Assembly: GCA_014871385.1 (NCBI GenBank)
Contig: CM026428.1
Coordinates: 9,964,772-10,028,771 of the forward strand
Reading direction: 5' to 3'
Origin: Ceratodon purpureus
Lineage: Eukaryota; Streptophyta; Bryopsida; Pseudoditrichales; Ditrichaceae
Length of the DNA stretch: 64,000 bases
In this document: one piece after another, positions 29,101 to 37,713 of the stretch
Layout: each line of letters begins with the position of its first letter
How positions within the stretch are numbered: position 1 is the stretch's first letter
Notes under the pieces: model-generated
Seen by the model: only the letters and a program-made list of their open reading frames with translations
Database searches by the model: none
Told to the model about the DNA's origin: nothing
Position numbers and translations under genes: made by a program

Positions 29101-29404
29101 TAGAACATGGTGCCAAGTGTGCCAAGTGTGCCTCGCCATCACCACCATCAGTGCCGTATATCTCCGCATGTGTCATTCTTTTTGGTATTACATTACCACA
29201 ATTGGCAAAACGCCTAAATACGGCGGCGGGGGCCTTCGTACAATGACTCTTGCTTGAACCTTCACCCCATCCATAGTGCTTGAAAGCTCTTTGTCGTTTA
29301 TAACGAAAGGTGAAATTGCACCACACACATTTCACATGGTCCTTATCAATGAAAGTCCACCACGGAGCCCACTCAGCCGTCGACTGACGCTGTTGACCTG
29401 CCAT
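26111..29404 (-). CDS. hAT-superfamily transposase (BED finger, DUF659, hAT C-terminal) with long C-terminal extension
   Basis: 1097 aa in one exon, ATG at 29404 (AGAATGGCAGG); the frame extends 14 codons further only with a TTG. An N-terminal BED-like zinc finger (CVWC..H..C, about residues 24-56) is followed by a DUF659 region (NVPFNVVRHPSFIAAVEATS). The RNase H-like core has Asp-244 (TICSDGWD), Asp-305 (QICSDNASAM), the CxxH-type segment GCAAHIMDLLLEDW and Glu-626 (SASSCERNWS) in the dimerisation domain (about 594-666). All catalytic positions look intact. Unusually, about 430 residues follow: acidic stretches (EDSDEEVPAMYDEDVCDDDG), Pro/Ser-rich segments, a KTKRRKIKR nuclear-localisation-like motif and a basic end (RRTAKKNKRK). 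It probably cuts and pastes the enclosing element. Confidence 0.9.
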   Translation of the reverse strand: MAGQQRQSTAEWAPWWTFIDKDHVKCVWCNFTFRYKRQRAFKHYGWGEGSSKSHCTKAPAAVFRRFANCGNVIPKRMTHAEIYGTDGGDGEAHLAHLAPCSSQSMPAEQSTEVPQRTEEVQEERISQVQPSQSTPPISRGDSCTPRSMRQQSFTEAYQIGMRNELDEKWASYFYEANVPFNVVRHPSFIAAVEATSKAGFVYRPPAYNAMRTKHIQPTKQLLKLRIEEKTKQCISLYGATICSDGWDNVVHRPLMNVMLVCPAGDIFLGSIDTTGYKKSKAYIAGKLKEYIKEVGPQNVVQICSDNASAMLGAMDQVVEAYPHIYKQGCAAHIMDLLLEDWGKEATFKELIALAKRIPNFIRRRHVTMALFRQFSPKLSLLLPAETRFGCSYLMIVRLLELREALIQVVASPKWDEYVGTLFNRSNGYRAHTLACQVRSTILDETFWLRCENLVHVMKPAVVTLKTFDGQTPAMGRAWLAMNNLKKHVFRLRGDPFFLDPAIADRFEKHFTKRWKMMLTDLHYAGAILNPYIFPESHELLTNSAAKRALLQVLIHLSECLKLDHDTVLFELTQFEERTGPFSPLEAPNIRQTKMLPHQWWQRVGGDALPLIAKRILSLTCSASSCERNWSMYSFVHSKVRNRLAVKKAEDLVYIYTNSKLLRERRGADPVLWYENQPFSEDSDEEVPAMYDEDVCDDDGDEGFHDGLEVNEGDGDDGGVHYTPATMDDEYPELPVDNVDGDMPRTEPVNQPNGVFDWAGFDEEAATSPHHVVNEIQARGEVAYDRADDDIDDEFEVEMTQHQSDDGGNNDDIYPVRSVSNNDNEEGGNNMGEQIPIPEDVEGGEEVEQLQATLPVNVEETIRSGGLDESPPRNEQSETVRNGEEDEIPIGRLFQTPLPQSTPSIGAVLAGLGRPPPPRSNTSTGHGSLTPTPNTSIPLTSSGQSLPAGPSTTRHGVIRSRKGPTNVRPFFSGYTVGTTPSVPVALGKRRLPVMNVDGITDKTKRRKIKRIVTTVVDGTVDHEIRNIHSTVEEYVPNQPNQGGDGDDEGSKSSEGYYSSEDSREEAPDDEDIVVRVPLGKPGTRRNPERRTAKKNKRK

Positions 29405-29602
29405 TCTCCGTGTCTCTGAAAAAGTACAATGATCTCCTCTCTGCAACTGTTAGTATGACACATGTGAGAAAAAAATGGTATGTGTAGACATCAACCACAG
29501 GCCAATGTGATGCACATAGTCTCAAGCAAGGAGCCCACAAGGAGTTCCGGGACTAGAGGCCATGATTTCAAATGATATTGGGCTTGGGCTAAGTTGGTGG
29601 CA

Positions 29603-29608
29603 TTTATA
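29603..29608 (-). promoter_or_regulatory. Candidate TATA box of the hAT transposase gene
   Basis: TATAAA on the minus strand, directly next to array 2 and about 200 bp upstream of the transposase ATG. Confidence 0.5.
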
Positions 29609-29616
29609 CTTGTGGA

Positions 29617-30045
29617 GGGGGGCGCGAGTTTCTCCAGGCGGGGGGGCGCGAGCGTGTGCAGGGGGCGCGAGCTTCTCCAGAGGGGGGGGGCGCGAGCTTC
29701 TCTTTACAGGGGGGGGGCGCGAGCTTTTCCAGGGGGGGGCGCGAGCTTTTCCAGGGGGGGCGCGAGCTTCTCCAGGGGGCGCGAGCTTCTCCAACAGGGG
29801 GGGCGCAAGCTTCTCCGAGGGGGGGGGGCGCGAGCTTCTCCAGGGGGGGGGGGGCGCGAGCTTCTCCAAGGGGGGGGGGGGCGCGAGCTTCTCCAAGGGG
29901 GGGCGCGAGCTTTTTCAAGGGGGGGGCGCAACCTACTGCAAAGGGGGCGCGAGCTTCTCAGAGGGGGGGCGCGACCTTCTGGAAGGGGGGGGCGCGAGCT
30001 TCCAGAGGGGGGGGCGCGAGCGGGTTCAGGGGGGAGGCACCCTTG
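29617..30045 (+). repeat. GC-rich minisatellite array 2
   Basis: About 20 units of 18-23 bp with core GGGGGGGCGCGAGC and spacer TTCTCCA. The last unit carries the spacer GGGTTCA typical of arrays 4 and 5. The G-rich strand is plus. It lies between the kinase 3' end and the transposase promoter. Confidence 0.9.
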
Positions 30046-30253
30046 TACGAGGGGCAGTCCCGGTGAATGGGCCATACAGTTTTTTCATTTTTTTTTAAAA
30101 AACAATTTTTCATTCCATTACAAAACCAACAATACCATTTCATGTTCCACCAAGGCATGTATACGCCGAAAAAACGATTTATTAAAATATTCGAAATGTG
30201 CAAACAAGGCCACATAGGCAATCAAAATGTTCCAAACGTAATTCACTATGGAA

Positions 30254-31834
30254 CTACAATGTGTATCTAAAACAACCATTGGGAGCTTGGAAGTTGTAAG
30301 GGGGGCTCATCAAATCATTCACAACTTTTGCAAGTGAAAGCCTCTTTGTAGGATCTTCGTTAAGCAAGCCATCCAACTTTGATGAGAATACAATCTTTGA
30401 GATTGAATCCTTGAAGAGTTCCGGGCAATCTTCTTCTCTCCATATTGTCTTTGCCAAATGGCCTACCGAAAATGCATCAGATAGCGTCGTACATGGATGC
30501 ATCCTCTTCATGCGCTCCAAATTCCGTTCCTCATCATCTTTTTTGCCATATAAAAAGAACAACTCCGGTGCAACTCCTACCCTCCTCTTCTTTACTTGTA
30601 CAAGTTCATCGGGGTCCATCACACCATAAGGGGAGGCCTTGTTCTCAATGACTCTGCTTGCCACACCCCAATCGCACACACCAATATATACTTTATTCTT
30701 GTCATGAGGTGGAAAGTGGAGTAGAATGTTGGATGGCGTTAAGTCGTTGTGGAGGATTTCAGCCTTATGGACTATGTCCATAACGTAGATGAGACTCCAC
30801 GCCAACATTCCCCGGTTCTTTCGGTAGGCAACAATTCTTTGGCACTCTTCCATGGGCATATCCCTCGACTTCAAAATTTCTTTGTAATCTGTTGCCTCGG
30901 ATGCCTTCTCATTTATCTTGAGGAAGTTGCGGAGGCAATCTCCATTCCACCACAGGGTATAAGCTTCCATGGTCTTAGCGTGAATGGCCCAAAATTTTAT
31001 CACACCCGGATGCTCTACGGGGTTAACCGTGGCCTCAATCGCCCGTTCCTCTCGCTTCTTCACTTCGGTTTTAGCCTTGGAAAGTTTTCCCGCAAATTCT
31101 ATGTGAATTGGAATTTTCTTCATATTGGCTATTCGCACTTTTCGCACTTTGCCATACCCCCCCTCGGCATTGAAGCCAGATAATGGCACAACCTTGGCCG
31201 TAACCGGAATCCATATCAATGCACCATACATGTGTGCTTCCAATGCTGAGTTCAATGCTTGCTCATTCCAAGGCATAGTCTTTGTTTTCCCCTTAGAACA
31301 TCTCTGACATGCCTCCTGAACCGTTGTCAGTTTTTGAATAAAGACTTTGTCTTGGTTGCTCCATTCTTCGCCTTGTGGTTTCTTGACATGTGATTCAAAC
31401 ACATGAATGACATTTGTCGTAGCACTACTCACTTGTTGTGTCAACCACTTCGGGCTGTGAAAATACTTCGTCATGCAATCCATGTACATCTCTGATCCTT
31501 CCAATGCGCTCCAAAATTCCCTTTCCAAATCACGTTGGAGGTTGTAGATACCATCCTCTCCGTGATCAAGGTACATTGCCTTCAACATTCGTATGGTACG
31601 GGCCTTGTAGTACTCGACGGCCACCTTCCTGATGAAATGCGTATACTCCAATGGTGGATAACCGTCATCCTTCTCATGCGCTGGAATACTCTTCTTCTTT
31701 TTACCCTTCGAGCTAGATGAAGGAGTAGAACCACTAGAACCATGAGGTGTTACGCAACTCATAGGGTCCACCGCATCTGGAGCATCCAAGTCCACATACA
31801 TAGGCCGCTTGCCGGAGCCTTGTCTAGAAGACAT
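30254..31834 (-). CDS. Atypical protein kinase-like cargo gene
   Basis: 526 aa in one exon, ATG at 31834. The N-terminal ~200 residues start with a Ser/Gly/Lys-rich low-complexity stretch and have no recognised domain. The kinase fold spans about 215-510: glycine loop FNAEGGYGKV (about 221-230), candidate ATP lysine in EFAGKLSK (Lys-250), catalytic loop LHNDLTPSNILL (HND at 362-364 in place of HRD, Asn-369 kept), metal-binding VCDWGVASR (DWG at 388-390 in place of DFG) and VAPELFF for the APE motif. Catalytic Asp, Asn and metal Asp are all present, so activity is plausible. Substrate unknown. It is flanked by arrays 2 and 3 inside the giant hAT. Whether it acts in transposition, in host signalling or against host silencing cannot be told from sequence. 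Confidence 0.8.
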   Translation of the reverse strand: MSSRQGSGKRPMYVDLDAPDAVDPMSCVTPHGSSGSTPSSSSKGKKKKSIPAHEKDDGYPPLEYTHFIRKVAVEYYKARTIRMLKAMYLDHGEDGIYNLQRDLEREFWSALEGSEMYMDCMTKYFHSPKWLTQQVSSATTNVIHVFESHVKKPQGEEWSNQDKVFIQKLTTVQEACQRCSKGKTKTMPWNEQALNSALEAHMYGALIWIPVTAKVVPLSGFNAEGGYGKVRKVRIANMKKIPIHIEFAGKLSKAKTEVKKREERAIEATVNPVEHPGVIKFWAIHAKTMEAYTLWWNGDCLRNFLKINEKASEATDYKEILKSRDMPMEECQRIVAYRKNRGMLAWSLIYVMDIVHKAEILHNDLTPSNILLHFPPHDKNKVYIGVCDWGVASRVIENKASPYGVMDPDELVQVKKRRVGVAPELFFLYGKKDDEERNLERMKRMHPCTTLSDAFSVGHLAKTIWREEDCPELFKDSISKIVFSSKLDGLLNEDPTKRLSLAKVVNDLMSPPYNFQAPNGCFRYTL

Positions 31835-31990
31835 GGCAAAGTAAATCCCTGAAAAAAAAATTCAACAACTTCCCCCCCCGCCCCAATGAAGACTTCCCAC
31901 ATAAGCAGTTCCAAGCAAGGCGTGTTTTCACACGTCAGGACAAGGAGCCGCAGTGGGAAGGAGTGAGGGGGGCGAGAGCTTCTCCCCACC

Positions 31991-31997
31991 TTATATA
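31991..31997 (-). promoter_or_regulatory. Candidate TATA box of the kinase gene
   Basis: CTATATAAGG on the minus strand, next to array 3 and 157 bp upstream of the kinase ATG. Confidence 0.6.
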
Positions 31998-32007
31998 GTC
32001 CCCACGG

Positions 32008-32208
32008 ACCCGCTCGCGCCCCCCCCCTGAACCCGCTCGCGCCCCCCTGTACCCGCTCGCGCCCCCCCTATACCCGCTCGCGCCCCCCCCGTACCCGCTC
32101 GCGCCCCCCCACCCGCTCGCGCCCCCCCCCTGAACCCGCTCGCGCCCATACCCGTCCGCGCCCCCCCAACCCGTTCGCGCCCCCTCAGGCACGCTCGCGC
32201 CCCCCCCT
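32008..32208 (-). repeat. GC-rich minisatellite array 3
   Basis: About 10 units. On the minus strand the core is GGGGGGGCGCGAGCGGG with spacers ending TA, TTCA or absent. It lies immediately upstream of the kinase TATA box. Confidence 0.9.
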
Positions 32209-32364
32209 TCCATTTCTTTTCTCTCTCATTTTTTATTTTCTATTTCTCTTCTGGAAATAGTGAAATCTCTACACTACTTTCTAAGAGAAAAAAATGAAAT
32301 AAAACAAATTAAAAAATACAGAGTATTGGGATTTTATACTTGCACAACCTCTCATGCAGCTCTA

Positions 32365-33625
32365 GCCTCTCTTCCACTCCATGCTATTGATTTAATTGTA
32401 AAACGTCTATCTCCCAAACCAATTGCGTCGATCCCTTATTTATGATTATTTATAATATGTTAGAGCATTGTAGGATCCATATGTTCAATGCGTTATATTT
32501 TTTATTTTTTTAAACTCTAATCGAACTCTCTTCCACACCATGCTATTCTTTTTTATTTTAATCCCTTTATCTCTTCCACTCCATGCTATTGATTTAATTT
32601 TATTTTTTCCGTTTATATGCCAAACCAATTGCATCGAGCCCTTCTTTATGATTCTTTATATTTTTTATTATATGTTAGAGCATTGTAGGATCCATATGTT
32701 CAATGCATTATATTTTTTATTTTTGTAAACTCTAATCGAACTCTCTTCCACACCATGCTATTCTTTTTTATTTTAATCCCTTTATCTCTTCCACTCCATG
32801 CTATTGATTTAATTTTATTTTTTCCGTTTATATGCCAAACCAATTGCATCGAGCCCTTCTTTATGATTCTTTATATTTTTTATTATATGTTAGAGCATTG
32901 TAGGATCCATATGTTCAATGCATTATATTTTTTATTTTTGTAAACTCTAATCGAACTCTCTTCCACACCATGCTATTCTTTTTTATTTTAATCCCTTTAT
33001 CTCTTCCACTCCATGCTATTGATTTAATTTTATTTTTTCCGTTTATATGCCAAACCAATTGCATCGAGCCCTTCTTTATGATTCTTTATATTTTTTATTA
33101 TATGTTAGAGCATTGTAGGATCCATATGTTCAATGCATTATATTTTTTATTTTTGTAAACTCTAATCGAACTCTCTTCCACACCATGCTATTCTTTTTTA
33201 TTTTAATCCCTTTATCTCTTCCACTCCATGCTATTGATTTAATTTTATTCCGTTTATATGCCAAACCAATTGCATCGAGCCCTTCTTTATGATTCTTTAT
33301 ATTTTTAATTATATGTTAGAGCATTGTAGGATCCATATGTTCAATGCATTATATTTTTTATTTTTGTAAACTCTAATCGAATTCTCTTCCACACCATGCT
33401 ATTCTTTTTATTTTATTCCTTTTATCTCTTCCACTCCATGCTATTGATTTAATTTTATTCCGTTTATATGCCAAACCAATTGCATCGAGCCCTTCTTTAT
33501 GATTCTTTTTTTTTTATTATATGTTAGAGCATTGTAGGATCCATATGTTCAATGCATTATATTTTTTATTTTTGTAAACTCTAATCGAACTCTCTTCCAC
33601 ACCATGCTATTCTTTTTATTTTATT
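32365..33625 (+). repeat. AT-rich 215-bp tandem satellite
   Basis: Units bounded by AAACTCTAATCGAACTCTC recur at about 32512, 32727, 32942, 33157, 33368 and 33578. The first three periods are 215 bp and nearly identical; the last two are about 210 bp with small deletions. A diverged partial unit precedes them (about 32365-32510). Each copy holds the same 62-codon open frame (32540, 32755 and 32970), a consequence of repetition and not a gene. It separates the kinase half from the RING half of the giant hAT. Confidence 0.93.
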
Positions 33626-34002
33626 CTAATATTAATACACTAATTTTCTTGTAGTCAACTTTATATTATTCATGGTGCATTAGATCAGTATTCCGTTATG
33701 GGATATTTCAGTTTCTAACCACCATGACATTTATTCATCTTGATAACTTCTTTCATCCCATGTTATTCATCCCTTTTTATCCCGAGTCCCTTATTATAGT
33801 CATGATTGTTTTTCTATAATTTGATTTCTCATCCCCAAATTATTGAAATCAGTATTCCTTATTTTCATATCCCATTTTAATTTTTAATTTTTAATTTTAT
33901 TTTAGAGAGAAATGGTGAAAAAATCCATTGCATTTGTTTTTATTATTGTCTTCCAACCTTCTTCAATGGTACTCCTAAGGAAATGAGAGTTTGTTTTATG
34001 GG
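33626..34002. other. AT-rich spacer inside the giant hAT
   Basis: No gene or repeat recognised between the 215-bp satellite and array 4. Confidence 0.4.
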
Positions 34003-34300
34003 GGGACCCGCTCGCGCCCCCCCCCCCTGAACCCGCTCGCGCCCCCCCCCCTGAACCCGCTCGCGCCCCCCCCATACCCGCTTGCGCACCTCCCCTGAAC
34101 CCGCTCGCGCCCCCCCCCAATACCCGCTCGCGCCCCCCCATACCCGCTCGCGCCCCCTGCCTCGCTCGCGCCCCCCCCCCCCCCGAGACCCGCTCGCGCC
34201 CCCCCCCCAAACCCGCGCGCGCCCCCCCTTAATCCCGCTCGCGCCCCCCCTCAGCCGCTCGCGCCCCCCCGACCCCGCTCGCGCCCCCCCCCCCCCCCCG
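34003..34300 (-). repeat. GC-rich minisatellite array 4
   Basis: About 13 irregular units. On the minus strand the core is GGGGGGGCGCGAGCGGG, with spacers such as TTCA and TA. The plus strand is C-rich toward the downstream gene. It ends directly at a TATA box. Confidence 0.9.
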
Positions 34301-34302
34301 AC

Positions 34303-34309
34303 TATATAA
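34303..34309 (+). promoter_or_regulatory. Candidate TATA box of the RING gene
   Basis: ACTATATAAG immediately downstream of array 4 and 337 bp before the RING ATG. Confidence 0.6.
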
Positions 34310-34361
34310 GTGAAGGGGGCGCCCTCCCCCCCCCCACTTTTTTTAGCTCCACCTTGGCACT

Positions 34362-34545
34362 CAGGCCTTGAACTACCTCATGGTGGCTTATTGCTGAGTA
34401 CTTGGGTGGGGTCTACAGTATTTTGACAACGCCACGTACCAGCTTTCAGCCTTATTTTGTACGCTCATCCGGGAATTCGGGCCCTAAACTACCTCATGGT
34501 GGCTTATTGCTGAATACTTGGGTGGGCCACAAAGTATAGTTACAA
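34362..34545 (+). repeat. Duplicated leader segment with identical short uORFs
   Basis: A ~60-bp segment (AACTACCTCATGGTGGCTTA and on) occurs twice, about 116 bp apart, between the TATA box and the RING ATG. Each copy contains the same five-codon uORF, MVAYC-stop, at 34380-34397 and 34496-34513. If transcribed unspliced, both would precede the main start. Confidence 0.65.
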
Positions 34546-34645
34546 TACCATAATCAACCACGGAGGAAAATTTTAAAATCAATTGGGGGAAGTTTTGAGG
34601 AGTTGGTGTGTTTTTTAACACACAAAACTTTACCAGTACACCACG

Positions 34646-37024
34646 ATGGAGGGAAACCCAGATCCGGCGGAGGAAAGGCCACTCACCAAGGCCGAGAAGA
34701 AGAAAATCAGAGATCGTGAACGGAAGCGTGGTGGCAAGAAGATGAAGAAGCGGCTCCATGTGCTGAACAACCCCACAAAGTTGGCATTTAGAGGTTGGCA
34801 AGATGAGCCGGAACCGTGGAAATATTCCACATGCGAGGAATTCATTGAGTGGTGCCACATCACAAAAATATTTCCACATGATCGGCACAGAAAACACAGG
34901 ATCTCAGACAAGGCTAACCTCTATTATTGCTTGAATGCGGAGTTTGTTGAACGTTCTATACAAGTTTACCAGCATCTATACAAGCAACGATGTGTTGAAC
35001 GCAATGAAGTACCATTGTTCATTTGCAGAATGGTGTATGCTGAGGTGGTGCTTCACAAAGTGGTGGATTGGTCCACCATCAAATCCACGCCGAGTGTTAG
35101 GGCGCCGACAGAGCGTGACATTCCCAAACAAAGGAAATACGCAGATGGTGGCCTGGGGAAAAAAATGAAGGAAAAAACACAAGTGCGGGAGCCTGATACA
35201 GCAGAGTCTGAACCAGATTCTGATTCCGATGGTCGTCGTGGAGAACGTCCACCACGTAGAATTGCAGCATCAGCAAATATGGCTGTAGAGCCTCCAATGA
35301 ACCATCCAGCGGACGTCATAGAACCTCATGACGATGCGAACAACATCTTCGTGGAAAACGATCCAAATACGGCAGCTAATTTGGACGTGGTCGGAACTGA
35401 ACCTACGATGGTTCTTGGCATGCCGGTTCTAGTTAGAAATGACCAGTCTAACCAGACCGAGGAGGTCGGGGAGTTACAATTACAGCTAATAGAAAAGGAT
35501 GGCTTCATTGCAGAGTTACAAGAGACCATCCGAAAACTACGATTGGAATCAGCAGCAAAAGATGCAGTAATATCAGATTTGCGCAATCAATTGCAAGAAC
35601 GAGAAAGACCTCAGTCTTCTCAAGCCAATGAAATACCTGTAGTTCAAGATCCAATGTTGGTGGATGAATCTTACATCAACAACACGGTTGATGTTGCAAC
35701 GGCCGGTGTGTTGGAGAATATTTCCACTCCAGCAAAACGACGACGAGTTGGAGTGATATTGCCTCCACCAGCCCCATACCCGCGAGCCTATGTGGACATC
35801 GATGGACCATTAAGTCAAGATTCCTTGTCATTTCCACCTGATGCTCTAACGGGAGAAGTGGAGACATTGAAGAGAGCCAATAATGATTTGCGGCTCCTTG
35901 TTTCTAAGTTTGCTAAAGCATACTACGAGTGGAAAGTAGCAACCATTCTCAGCGTTGATCACGGGCGCCAAATTGCATTAGAGTTCAAGAAGATCGACGA
36001 ATCGTACTTGCAACACAACAAACGAAGGAATTTTGGCCTCACTTCATGGACTAACGCAGATGATATGTATCCAGATACCATGGCAAAGCAAGAATCGAAT
36101 CCTGAACTCATAGATTGGGCCAAGTTGAATTTCGATATAAACGCAACTTCGTGCCATGATCTTCAAATGAAGGAAGGAGTTAATAGCAGAAAGCTTTGGC
36201 CAAATCCTCAACCGTGGGTGATGGATGGTTCAAAAGTATGCCCTGTGTGTATAAATCCATTTGGTCCTGAGGGTGGATGGGCAGTTGGATCATGTACCCA
36301 CATGTTCCATCCTATGTGTTTAATTAACATTTTTTTGGTAAGGAGATTTTGCCCGGTGTGCAAATCCCCGTTCCATGAACGCTTGTACGAGGTTTTTGGA
36401 CTCACTCCATACATGCCACCAAGCCATGAGAAAAATCCCGAAAACACACCAGGTGAACAGTACCGCAACATGTGGGGGGAAGACTTGATTTGGAGTTGGC
36501 GGGCCCAGACTCACTCGGTCTTCAAGAGCAATGTAAGTGACGAGTTGGGATGGGAGGATGACCCCAATCAAATTGTGAGGGTGGCAAAGAAGATAATTGG
36601 ATCAAAGAAGGAGGACCAAGGAAAACGAAATTTCTTCTATCAGACTTTGAATGGATACTGGGATCCGAAGCATAGGAAGTTCCAACTTGGTAATCACCCA
36701 AAAGGCCTCATATGGAACAAGGACGGGGAATTGGTTACAGACCTCGAAGGTCAATTCATGTCTTTGACCGCCCGTGATGCAGTCCAAATGTCTCTTTCGG
36801 AGTGGAAGTTAATTTTCAAACATGAGGCTGTTGACTTTCTTCTGGAGGAACACTCTCCACAGACATTGCGTACATTGAGAGAATTGAGGAACTCGCAAAT
36901 TTTGCGTTCTCTCAGTGAAAGTGATGGCCCATTCCGGCGAACACGGACGAGAGCCAGGCGCAGCTTGACGCTGGACGATGGAGCGGGACCAAGTGGCACA
37001 GCGGGAGTAGATGCAGATGAATAG
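34646..37024 (+). CDS. RING-H2 finger cargo protein
   Basis: 792 aa in one exon, ATG at 34646 (ccacgATGGAG). The N-terminal basic cluster (KAEKKKIRDRERKRGGKKMK) looks like a nuclear-localisation signal. A globular region of unknown type follows (STCEEFIEWCHITKIFPHDR, about 61-145), then an acidic segment, a coiled coil at about 273-320 (GELQLQLIEKDGFIAELQET) and a second basic motif, PAKRRRV. The RING-H2 finger spans 532-572: CPVC, x14, C-x-H-x2-H-x2-C, x10, CPVC, with all eight zinc ligands present. RING-H2 proteins are usually E3 ubiquitin ligases; the target is unknown. The C-terminal ~200 residues have no recognised domain. It lies between arrays 4 and 5 within the giant hAT and is read away from the other two genes. 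Confidence 0.85.
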   Translation: MEGNPDPAEERPLTKAEKKKIRDRERKRGGKKMKKRLHVLNNPTKLAFRGWQDEPEPWKYSTCEEFIEWCHITKIFPHDRHRKHRISDKANLYYCLNAEFVERSIQVYQHLYKQRCVERNEVPLFICRMVYAEVVLHKVVDWSTIKSTPSVRAPTERDIPKQRKYADGGLGKKMKEKTQVREPDTAESEPDSDSDGRRGERPPRRIAASANMAVEPPMNHPADVIEPHDDANNIFVENDPNTAANLDVVGTEPTMVLGMPVLVRNDQSNQTEEVGELQLQLIEKDGFIAELQETIRKLRLESAAKDAVISDLRNQLQERERPQSSQANEIPVVQDPMLVDESYINNTVDVATAGVLENISTPAKRRRVGVILPPPAPYPRAYVDIDGPLSQDSLSFPPDALTGEVETLKRANNDLRLLVSKFAKAYYEWKVATILSVDHGRQIALEFKKIDESYLQHNKRRNFGLTSWTNADDMYPDTMAKQESNPELIDWAKLNFDINATSCHDLQMKEGVNSRKLWPNPQPWVMDGSKVCPVCINPFGPEGGWAVGSCTHMFHPMCLINIFLVRRFCPVCKSPFHERLYEVFGLTPYMPPSHEKNPENTPGEQYRNMWGEDLIWSWRAQTHSVFKSNVSDELGWEDDPNQIVRVAKKIIGSKKEDQGKRNFFYQTLNGYWDPKHRKFQLGNHPKGLIWNKDGELVTDLEGQFMSLTARDAVQMSLSEWKLIFKHEAVDFLLEEHSPQTLRTLRELRNSQILRSLSESDGPFRRTRTRARRSLTLDDGAGPSGTAGVDADE

Positions 37025-37275
37025 GAATAGTTACAACTTAGTACTAAGTGACTAGTTTTCATATACTACAGTTTTTGTAATGTTTTGGTTTGAATTGGTA
37101 ATGAAATGCTTTTACTTTCATAAATGTATACAACTTTGCAAAGTCCATGTATTTTGGCTCACGAGTATCTCATTTTTTCTATGCTGAATTTACACTTTTG
37201 TCATTGCGCTTAGCCCCAATATATTATTCTGATGAAAATGTTAGGTTTTTTTGCATTGTCAAAAATTTACTATCT

Positions 37276-37487
37276 ACCTGAACCCCCCTGAACCCGCTCG
37301 CGCCCCCCCCCCCTGAACCCGCTCGCGCCCCCCCTGAACCCGCTCGCGCCCCCCCTGAACCCGCTCGCGCCCCCCCCTGAACCCGCTCGCGCCCCCCCCC
37401 CCTGAACCCGCTCGCGCCCCCCCTGAACCCGCTCGCGCCCCCCCCTGAACCCGCTCGCGCCCCCCTGAACCCGCTCTCGCCCCCTAC
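37276..37487 (-). repeat. GC-rich minisatellite array 5
   Basis: About 9 very regular units of 20-25 bp. On the minus strand: GGGGGGGCGCGAGCGGGTTCA. It lies between the RING gene 3' end and the right terminus, mirroring array 1 on the left. Confidence 0.92.
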
Positions 37488-37619
37488 ACATGCTGGCACC
37501 CCTTTTGCATATGTGGAATTCCCCGTCATCGTTCGTTGTCCATGTCATCAATATGTTTCCCCTATAGGTAAGTTGTAAAAAAAAAAAACTAACTTAGTAA
37601 TTTTCCTCCTCCCCTCAAT

Positions 37620-37713
37620 GTCCGAGTATGTCCGGGGACCGACCGGTCCGTCCGTCCGTCCGTCCGTCTATGTCCGGAAATTTTGCCCATGTCCGTCCGA
37701 ATAGACAACCCTG
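37620..37713. repeat. Right terminal and subterminal repeat of the giant hAT
   Basis: Ends ..AGACAACCCTG, the inverse of the left CAGGGTTGT. It contains several GTCCGTCC and CCGGTCC motifs and the inverse of CATGGGCAAAA. Confidence 0.8.

Larger units (their letters stand above)
25264..37713. mobile_element. Giant hAT transposon (12,450 bp) with kinase and RING cargo
   Basis: Bounded by a perfect 8-bp target-site duplication CACGTGTT at 25256-25263 and 37714-37721. The termini read CAGGGTTGT inward from both ends; after that the inverted repeats diverge but share a CATGGG(A)CAAAA block. Both ends carry subterminal GTCCGTCC runs (about 25291-25322 and 37646-37699). An 8-bp duplication and CAGGG ends are typical of hAT elements, and the transposase inside belongs to that superfamily. 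Contents in order: GC-rich array 1, hAT transposase (-), array 2, kinase (-), array 3, an AT-rich 215-bp tandem array, array 4, RING protein (+), array 5. The identical duplications and the three uninterrupted frames point to a recent insertion. Cargo status is inferred from position between the termini. Confidence 0.88.

Noticed and set aside
29522-30217. Gly/Arg/Ser-rich or Pro-rich open frames over array 2
   Set aside because: Same artefact; the repeat unit keeps every frame open.
32540-33158. Three identical 62-codon frames at 215-bp intervals
   Set aside because: They repeat only because the satellite does. No ATG context or domain.
25492-37487. CRISPR-like look of the arrays (constant core, variable spacer)
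   Set aside because: Spacers are 4-9 nt and mostly identical within an array. The context is a eukaryotic transposon, so these are minisatellites.
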